DNA of 12,428 bases from CAMEON01 sp964427175 (lineage in GTDB: Bacteria > Bacillota > Clostridia > Oscillospirales > CAG-272): contig CAYRTP010000063.1 of NCBI GenBank assembly GCA_964427175.1, positions 1-12,428 of the forward strand, in the 5' to 3' direction. Under the pieces are notes generated by a model. It was not told the origin of the DNA. It did not search any database and saw nothing but the letters and a program-made list of their open reading frames with translations. The translations under genes were made by a program, and so were the position numbers. Below are positions 6,981 to 12,428 of the stretch, in pieces (within the stretch, counting starts at the first letter, position 1; each line of letters begins with the position of its first letter).

Positions 6981-9900
6981 TCACAAGTTGTTTTCATCCT
7001 CCAGCGTATAAGCCGAACATTCCTCGCTGAGCGGGCCTTCGATCCCTGCCTGATTTACAGCGCGGACTCGGTAATAGTAGCAGGTATGATGCCGCAAGCC
7101 GCTGTCCGTGTACCGTTCCACACGGAATTTGTCCGAGGGCAAAATGTCGGCAATAAACGATTCGTCATCTGCCTCGAATCCGGGGGTTTCTCCTCTGTAG
7201 AGCTTATAATGGGACAAGTCCTCCTCGTTGCTCTTTCCCCAAAGGATGTAGATCTGTCCGCACTCCTCCCCCGCACAGGCGCGGGGAGTTGAGATCAGGC
7301 CGGTATAGACCGAGCCGATGGGAGCGGGACGGCCATCCTTGGGCTGTGCGGAATCATTCGGGCCCGTTTGGAGCGATACGGTTTCCTTTCCCAGTCGATA
7401 GGTGGAAAAGCCCTCACCATCTTCTTCGTTAGGCGAAGAAATCCATGCTTGCTCGTCAATGGTGTTTCTTTCAATCGTCAAATTCTCGCCCAACCTACCT
7501 CCCAATCGGGCATTCTTTCTGCTCCCGTACACGCGGGCGATGAGGCCTTGGCCGTCCTCGGCTCGTTTCAACGTGAGCAGTCTTTGACCGCTCGGGAGTT
7601 CCAGGAAGCTTTCGCTATGGGAGGCCAGGCACCCGCTCTGCGGGGGGATCCGCAGGGTTTGGATGGGGTTCGCATACCGTTCCGCCATCTGCGGAACGCC
7701 TGCCGATTGGTATCCGCCTGGATACGAGGTAATGGCATATCGGAATCGGTAATCCAAATGACTGCCGCCGCTGGTGTGGCGCTGGAGCCAATCGTTAGCC
7801 AGATATGCGTAGATCCGGGAGCCGTCTCCCGCGTCTCCGTAATCGGTTTTATCCGGGTGGATATGATCAAACTCCGTCAACTGGCTGTCCAATGTCAGCA
7901 AGGCCACGCCGAAGTCGTTGTTCTCACTGCAACACCATTCGTTGACCGCCATATACACGTCGGTTCCGTGGCCTGTGACCGATTCGGCGTATTCGGCAAC
8001 GCTTCCGTTCAGGTGGCAATAGCGTTTGGCGTGCGGAACCAGGAAGGGGAACGCGCAGTAGAGATACCGCGCATAGCGGGTTCCGCTGACCATATCTTTC
8101 ACGTGATACAGGCGGTTATCGATGTCCAGGCGTTTTTCGGAGTCAGGCAGAGAAATTGTTTGGACGATTTCCGAGCCCAGAAAATCGATCTCGGCGCGGA
8201 CCTCAACGGTGATCGCGTCTTTGGCCTCGGTCACCTTGATGTGGGCGGGGTTGGGAGACAGGTAGCTCTTGTGATTGTCACGGGTATAGAGAAGCTGGTT
8301 TGCGCCGTAGGGGCAGTTCTTGTCCAGCAGTTCCCTGCCCAGCTCTTTGTCGAAAATCGAAGCGATCACGCCGTTCTCGCGAAAGGCAACGCGATAGAAG
8401 GCATTTTCAATGATCGGTGCCGCTTCCTGTTCTCTGACCGTTGCCTCACGATCATGGAAGTCCTCATCACGGAGGGTTATATACCCCAGAGGCGGAATAT
8501 CAGTCAATGCGTATTGTGTTTTATCCTCGCTCAAAATGTGGGCCTTCCGTTTTTGCGCGGTGGAATTGAACACGACGGTTCGGGTCTCATCCGAGGGAAT
8601 GTGAGACGCGATCATCCGCAACGCCTTTTCGCACTCGTTTCTGCCTGTATTCAACGCCTTGTCGATCCAATCGATGTGCTGGGCCCAGGTTTCATAGACC
8701 TTGCGCCCCCTATATCCACTGGCACCGTAGGAATGATCGTCATTAAAGAGCAGGTGGTTCCACGCTCTTGCAAATTCGGTATGGGGATATTCGTAGTCAC
8801 GGTTCAGCATGGACGCGATCGTCGACCAGGTCTCGGCGGTGGGCAGGAGTCTGTCGGCTTCAAATTTCCGTGACAGGATCTCGGGGGTTGAGAGCGGAAG
8901 CTGGTACCAGCCGCCTGTGATGTCGCCTCGCAGTACGGGGATTTTGTCACCGTGCTCCCTACGAAGGATATCAAAGGGGGCATCGGGGTTCCCCAGGGTT
9001 TTGAAATGGGGCCACTTCCACTTTTGATTCCAAAGTTTCATGATCTGGGGCAGATTCAAATACAAGGGCTGAATGTCGTCGATATTCAGCCCGTCATAGG
9101 ACGGATTATCGCTATAGCAGGCCATGAGCCAGGTGGAGTAGGGGTATTTCGGGTCCATCAACTGTAGCTGCTTGGTGATCTCCCGTTCCATTTTCGCAAG
9201 GGTCTGCTCATTCGGCGGATCGAACGTACCCAGTCCGAAGGGCTCTCCGCCGTGGCCGTATTGGGTGCTTCCCCACACCAGAAGCCGATGTCCCGACGGG
9301 CTTTCCCAGAAAAACACCATGGGCATATTGGATTTGTATCGGATATCGATGCGGGAGCCGCCGCCGCCCGTCTCGGGGCAATTGAAGTTGCACACACTTG
9401 ATTCATCCCGTTTCCATATGGTGGAGGGCAGGGGATTCCATTGGTTGGGGGCGAAAATGATATTTTGATATCCGGCTTCCGCGTAGGGCTGGATCATGGA
9501 CATGGGCATACCGTTTACGTCGATCATGGCCAGGGTATTACTGCGGACCTGCCATTTGTCCTCCAACTGCTTCTTTTCGTAGGTACTGCGGCACATTTCC
9601 TCCAGGCCGAAGGACTCTATGAGGTTCCCTGCTACCCCCGCGCAAACACCCAGTTTCCCTGTGTGCACGTAATCCCGAACGGTTTTGTGTGCGATTTCAC
9701 TTCCGTGCTCCTCACAGTAATTGTTCCACACCCACGTGCCTTCTGCGGTATAGCGGTACTGCTCATCGGGATGCTCCTCCGCCGTTTGATCGCACAGGTT
9801 CAACGCATACTCCACGGTACGGCTACTGTCATAACGCTGTTCGTACTGGGAGTTGTGCAGTCCGATATCCAGATGGGTGGACAGCATGACGTACCACGTC

Positions 9901-10196
9901 CACTCGCGGGGGGCTTTCCAATCCGAAAGGGTTTGGGTGATGAGATTCCCTGCCTTGTCCCAAATTTCCCATCGGGCGGAAAATGATTCGGACTGGACGG
10001 GGAGCATCAACTCCAGGGAGTCTCTGCCGCTTTGAAAAACGATGGGCAGTTGTTTTATGATGACCGCATCTTCCCTGTATACCGACAGGTACAGGTGGGC
10101 GGCTTGGCTACATTCGTATTGCAGGATGATTTTTTGTAGATCTTCCCTTGAAACCAGCGAGGTCGTGATGACCTTTAAATCAGAAATGGATATCAT
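6981..10196 (-). CDS. GH38-like alpha-mannosidase with a C-terminal FN3 domain
   Basis: This protein of 1071 residues matches the usual size of GH38 alpha-mannosidases. A beta-sandwich-like N-terminal part (about 1-95) precedes the catalytic alpha/beta barrel. There STHLDIGLH (106-114) carries the metal-binding His108 and Asp110, equivalent to the HxHxD start of GH38. MIDVNGMP (224-231) holds D226 at the position of the family nucleophile. A helical region and large beta-domains follow, and the end (about 957-1065) looks like a fibronectin type III module with ILWGKS, a YKLYRGE strand and a YYYRVRAVNQAG strand. There is no signal peptide, so it should act in the cytoplasm on alpha-mannosides or a related linkage. 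Its GGAGG-type site lies 8 bases before the ATG at 10196. It is the second gene of the operon, 66 bases after the beta-helix gene. Confidence 0.82.
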   Translation of the reverse strand: MISISDLKVITTSLVSREDLQKIILQYECSQAAHLYLSVYREDAVIIKQLPIVFQSGRDSLELMLPVQSESFSARWEIWDKAGNLITQTLSDWKAPREWTWYVMLSTHLDIGLHNSQYEQRYDSSRTVEYALNLCDQTAEEHPDEQYRYTAEGTWVWNNYCEEHGSEIAHKTVRDYVHTGKLGVCAGVAGNLIESFGLEEMCRSTYEKKQLEDKWQVRSNTLAMIDVNGMPMSMIQPYAEAGYQNIIFAPNQWNPLPSTIWKRDESSVCNFNCPETGGGGSRIDIRYKSNMPMVFFWESPSGHRLLVWGSTQYGHGGEPFGLGTFDPPNEQTLAKMEREITKQLQLMDPKYPYSTWLMACYSDNPSYDGLNIDDIQPLYLNLPQIMKLWNQKWKWPHFKTLGNPDAPFDILRREHGDKIPVLRGDITGGWYQLPLSTPEILSRKFEADRLLPTAETWSTIASMLNRDYEYPHTEFARAWNHLLFNDDHSYGASGYRGRKVYETWAQHIDWIDKALNTGRNECEKALRMIASHIPSDETRTVVFNSTAQKRKAHILSEDKTQYALTDIPPLGYITLRDEDFHDREATVREQEAAPIIENAFYRVAFRENGVIASIFDKELGRELLDKNCPYGANQLLYTRDNHKSYLSPNPAHIKVTEAKDAITVEVRAEIDFLGSEIVQTISLPDSEKRLDIDNRLYHVKDMVSGTRYARYLYCAFPFLVPHAKRYCHLNGSVAEYAESVTGHGTDVYMAVNEWCCSENNDFGVALLTLDSQLTEFDHIHPDKTDYGDAGDGSRIYAYLANDWLQRHTSGGSHLDYRFRYAITSYPGGYQSAGVPQMAERYANPIQTLRIPPQSGCLASHSESFLELPSGQRLLTLKRAEDGQGLIARVYGSRKNARLGGRLGENLTIERNTIDEQAWISSPNEEDGEGFSTYRLGKETVSLQTGPNDSAQPKDGRPAPIGSVYTGLISTPRACAGEECGQIYILWGKSNEEDLSHYKLYRGETPGFEADDESFIADILPSDKFRVERYTDSGLRHHTCYYYRVRAVNQAGIEGPLSEECSAYTLEDENNL

Positions 10197-10262
10197 TTGC
10201 TTGTCCTCCCTGCATTGTTTAGAAAGATTATGGAAAAAATGTCTTCCACGTTTTTGTGATAT

Positions 10263-12344
10263 TTACGGTCTGTTTCTCCCGATATCGGCAAGAGGAATAT
10301 TCTCGAAATCGGGACTGTGTTTTCTCACGCTGTCCAGAGCTTTAACCGTATAATCCCCGTTATCGGGGTCAACGAAAATGTCATGCGCTTCGCAGAGCGA
10401 ATACAGCGCGTTATTTTCAATGGTGCCGAATTTGTAAACCGAGGTGGATACAGCACCCAGTTGAATTTTTTGCCCGCAGATCAGATTGTTGGTAACCGTG
10501 CTGGCGGGGTTGGGAATGTAAGCGGGGGTATCATACGCCGCGATATCGTCGGTGCAGTTCTGATATTGAGGGAACGCCTTCTGCCACAGATCACTTTGCC
10601 ACGGAGACCGGTACAGCGCGTTCCACATATCTCCGCTGCCGATATACGATAGGGTAAACCAGCCCTCGTTCCGCGAGCCTTCCCTGGCTCTGTCATCAAA
10701 GTAGAAACCGCCATGGCCCGGATTCACGATGACATTGCCGGTTATGACGTTATCCCGTCCGCCGCCGATCAGCATTCCGTATCCCGGGATATCCACCAGC
10801 AGATTTCCGTAGACCTGCTGACCCGACAGGGCATCGTCCAGATAGATCCCGTGGGGCTTATGCTCGCCCGAACCGATGTGATAGACGCTGTTGTACCGTA
10901 TGATATTGCCGTAGTACACCCAGCTTCTGCCCGCGTAGATCGCCCCCGCATCATCGGACAGGAGGCAAACGTCATGAATGAGATTATATTCAATGATGTG
11001 ATTGTTGCCCGTATAGGTAATGGCTTCGTGAGGAGAATTCACCATTTCGTTATGAGAACAGATATTGCCCACGCCGTTCAGCGTCACCGCGGGCTGATAG
11101 GTCAGGTAGATTTCCGACCAATCGTGGATATAGTTGTTGTCCGCTTTGCTGTTACCCGCCGTGAGGGTTTCGGGGTTACCGCCGTTGATGATGATTCCGC
11201 CTCTGCCCGTATGGGTGATCTCGTTATGATATGCCAGGTTGTTATTACCCGTCATGATCAGCGCATGGCCCGCCACGTTCTTGATCACACAGTTTTCAAC
11301 CGTATTGTGATTGCCCGTCATAACGACCGCATCGCCTCTCGTGCCCTTTACGGTGATTCCGTCAAAGGTGATATAGCTCGCCTCTGCGTGGATGATGGGA
11401 CTCAGCGATAGGGAGAGGTCAATTTTGCACTGTTCAAAATTGTCGGGTTTCCAAAGGCACAGAAGACCGTTGCTTCTGTCCAGATACCATTCGCGGGGGG
11501 CGGTCAATTCCTCAAGGACATTGAAGAAGTAATAGGGGGCTCCCGTTTTGGTGCCGTACAGGCTGACGAAGGCAGGCGAGAGGTGGCCTGTATCTCGGTT
11601 AAAGCGTCCGATGGGAGATGATGCGTCTGCCCAATCATATTTCCAATAGCCCAACATCCACACTTCATCGAGATTCTTCCACCCCGCGATTCGGTCGGCA
11701 AGCTCGGGATTGACCGAGTAAACGTCGGGCTCGGGGTTGCGGATTTGTTCCCAGTTTGGAACCGTTGTGAGGGCTCCGTTGGATTCCTTTCCGAGGCCTG
11801 TTGAAACCACCTCTTCGGTATGCAGGAAATCACGGTCCGGATATCGGGCGAGGATCTGTCTTTCATCGTTTACGAACAGCTCGCAGTAAAGAGGGCCGAC
11901 GTAGTCGCCGTCATAGCTTTTGGCGGTATGATAGGAACCGATCGCGTAAATGTTGCCCCAATCCTCTTTGGTGAGAGAATACGGTGCTTGGGTCAGGTCG
12001 ATCACCACCACGTTTTCTTTCGCGTCATCGTGGAGTCTTTCCGCTATTTCGGGGTAGTTCTTGACAGGTTGAAAATCATTGGGGGACAGCGTAACCCCTC
12101 CGTTGAGGATCACCTCACCGCCGTATGCGCGGTAGGTGATGGGGCATTCGGCCGTGCCCGAATCTTCATCGGTAAAATTCAGAGAGAATACGCGGTATTC
12201 TCCCGCCTCGATGTGAACGGTTATGCCGTTCTTCCCTGCTTTATCGGTGTTTCTGACTGTTTCGATGGCCTTTTGGATGGTCAGAAACGGTTTTTCCCTG
12301 GTTCCGGGATTGGAATCATTTCCTTTGGTGCTGGTGTAAATCAT
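10263..12344 (-). CDS. Right-handed parallel beta-helix glycosidase, GH141-like
   Basis: This 693-residue protein starts with the YTSTKGNDSNPGTREKPF block (3-20) and IQKAIETVR helix (23-31) found at the start of many pectin-lyase-fold enzymes, then ITVHIEAGEY and the F-T-x-E-D-S-G-T-A motif typical of GH141-type proteins. From about 320 to 550 it is a chain of beta-helix coils rich in GN and NN turns (TGNHN, TGNNN, TGNNH, YGN). Asp464/Asp465 (SDDAGAIYAGR) and Asp503/Asp504 (YLDD), about 40 residues apart, are candidate catalytic acids. The closing DPDNGDYTVK segment is the usual end of this fold. Characterised GH141 enzymes include an alpha-L-fucosidase and a xylanase; which activity applies here is unknown. 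No signal peptide is present. It is the first gene of the operon, with an AGGA site 7 bases before the ATG. Confidence 0.8.
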   Translation of the reverse strand: MIYTSTKGNDSNPGTREKPFLTIQKAIETVRNTDKAGKNGITVHIEAGEYRVFSLNFTDEDSGTAECPITYRAYGGEVILNGGVTLSPNDFQPVKNYPEIAERLHDDAKENVVVIDLTQAPYSLTKEDWGNIYAIGSYHTAKSYDGDYVGPLYCELFVNDERQILARYPDRDFLHTEEVVSTGLGKESNGALTTVPNWEQIRNPEPDVYSVNPELADRIAGWKNLDEVWMLGYWKYDWADASSPIGRFNRDTGHLSPAFVSLYGTKTGAPYYFFNVLEELTAPREWYLDRSNGLLCLWKPDNFEQCKIDLSLSLSPIIHAEASYITFDGITVKGTRGDAVVMTGNHNTVENCVIKNVAGHALIMTGNNNLAYHNEITHTGRGGIIINGGNPETLTAGNSKADNNYIHDWSEIYLTYQPAVTLNGVGNICSHNEMVNSPHEAITYTGNNHIIEYNLIHDVCLLSDDAGAIYAGRSWVYYGNIIRYNSVYHIGSGEHKPHGIYLDDALSGQQVYGNLLVDIPGYGMLIGGGRDNVITGNVIVNPGHGGFYFDDRAREGSRNEGWFTLSYIGSGDMWNALYRSPWQSDLWQKAFPQYQNCTDDIAAYDTPAYIPNPASTVTNNLICGQKIQLGAVSTSVYKFGTIENNALYSLCEAHDIFVDPDNGDYTVKALDSVRKHSPDFENIPLADIGRNRP

Positions 12345-12365
12345 AACGATGTCCTCTCACTTCTC

Positions 12366-12394
12366 AATATAGTATAGGTGATTGTAAAATGCAA
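12366..12394 (-). promoter_or_regulatory. Sigma-A-type promoter of the five-gene glycan operon
   Basis: On the minus strand TTGCAT (12394-12389) and TATATT (12371-12366) are separated by 17 bases, and the predicted start lies only about 15 bases before the GH141-like ATG. The sequence AATACA-TTTT-TGCATT (12403-12388) is an imperfect inverted repeat over the -35 box and may be an operator. The -35 region TTGCATTTT is identical to that of the sialidase-like gene's promoter. No clear CcpA cre site was seen. Confidence 0.65.
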
Positions 12395-12428
12395 AAATGT
12401 ATTAAAACACAAAGAACTTGATGGGTTA

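Noticed and set aside
6736..7011. Open frame of 91 codons on the plus strand running through the MITE-like element
   Set aside because: It crosses both terminal repeats and the end of the mannosidase gene, has no ribosome site, and its sequence is the by-product of A/T-rich repeats.
7368..8873. Open frame of 501 codons on the plus strand, antisense to the mannosidase
   Set aside because: It lies wholly opposite a well-supported gene, has no ribosome site or recognisable domain, and its composition follows the complementary strand's codon pattern.
1..12428. CRISPR array, tRNA or rRNA genes, riboswitches, phage or transposase genes
   Set aside because: I looked for regularly spaced repeats, cloverleaf-type sequences, long structured leaders and transposase motifs on both strands and found none that could be supported.

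Overview
The window looks like chromosomal DNA from a Gram-positive, anaerobic gut-type bacterium, probably an Oscillospiraceae- or Christensenellales-like member of the Clostridia. This is inferred from strong GGAGG-type ribosome sites, consensus sigma-A-like promoters, moderate GC, and the style of its glycan-use proteins. No species can be named from sequence alone.

Layout, left to right. Positions 1-128 hold the 3' end of an AraC-family regulator, followed by a perfect 19-bp hairpin that can end transcription in both directions (178-227). Positions 246-440 on the minus strand carry a decayed fragment resembling the start of an iron-sulfur reductase of the epoxyqueuosine-reductase type. 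A plus-strand XRE-type regulator with a winged-helix-like C-terminal part follows (524-1399); its promoter contains a near-perfect palindrome over the -10 box. Next comes a plus-strand cytoplasmic sialidase-like protein with four Asp-box motifs (1497-2585). It has its own extended -10 promoter and ends in a terminator (2608-2651).

From 12344 down to 2698 everything reads on the minus strand as one probable glycan-use operon. The order is a parallel beta-helix glycosidase (GH141-like), a 1071-residue GH38-like alpha-mannosidase with a C-terminal FN3 domain, a short GH29-like (alpha-L-fucosidase-like) protein, a GH2 beta-glycosidase, and a 12-helix MFS sugar importer. A sigma-A-like promoter sits just before the first gene. 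No enzyme has a visible signal peptide. The likely logic is that the importer brings in short oligosaccharides, which are then taken apart in the cytoplasm by the four operon enzymes, possibly with the convergent sialidase-like protein. Candidate sources are complex host or plant glycans containing fucose, mannose, galactose/glucuronate or sialic acid; the exact substrate cannot be read from the sequence.

The most unusual DNA feature is a 166-bp non-coding element at 6812-6977 with perfect 19-bp terminal inverted repeats, TA at both junctions and a long central hairpin. It looks like a miniature inverted-repeat transposable element (MITE). It is inserted three bases after the mannosidase stop codon, inside the operon, and contains a weak terminator-like hairpin that could split the operon. 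The same 10-mer that forms its ends also builds both arms of the sialidase terminator.
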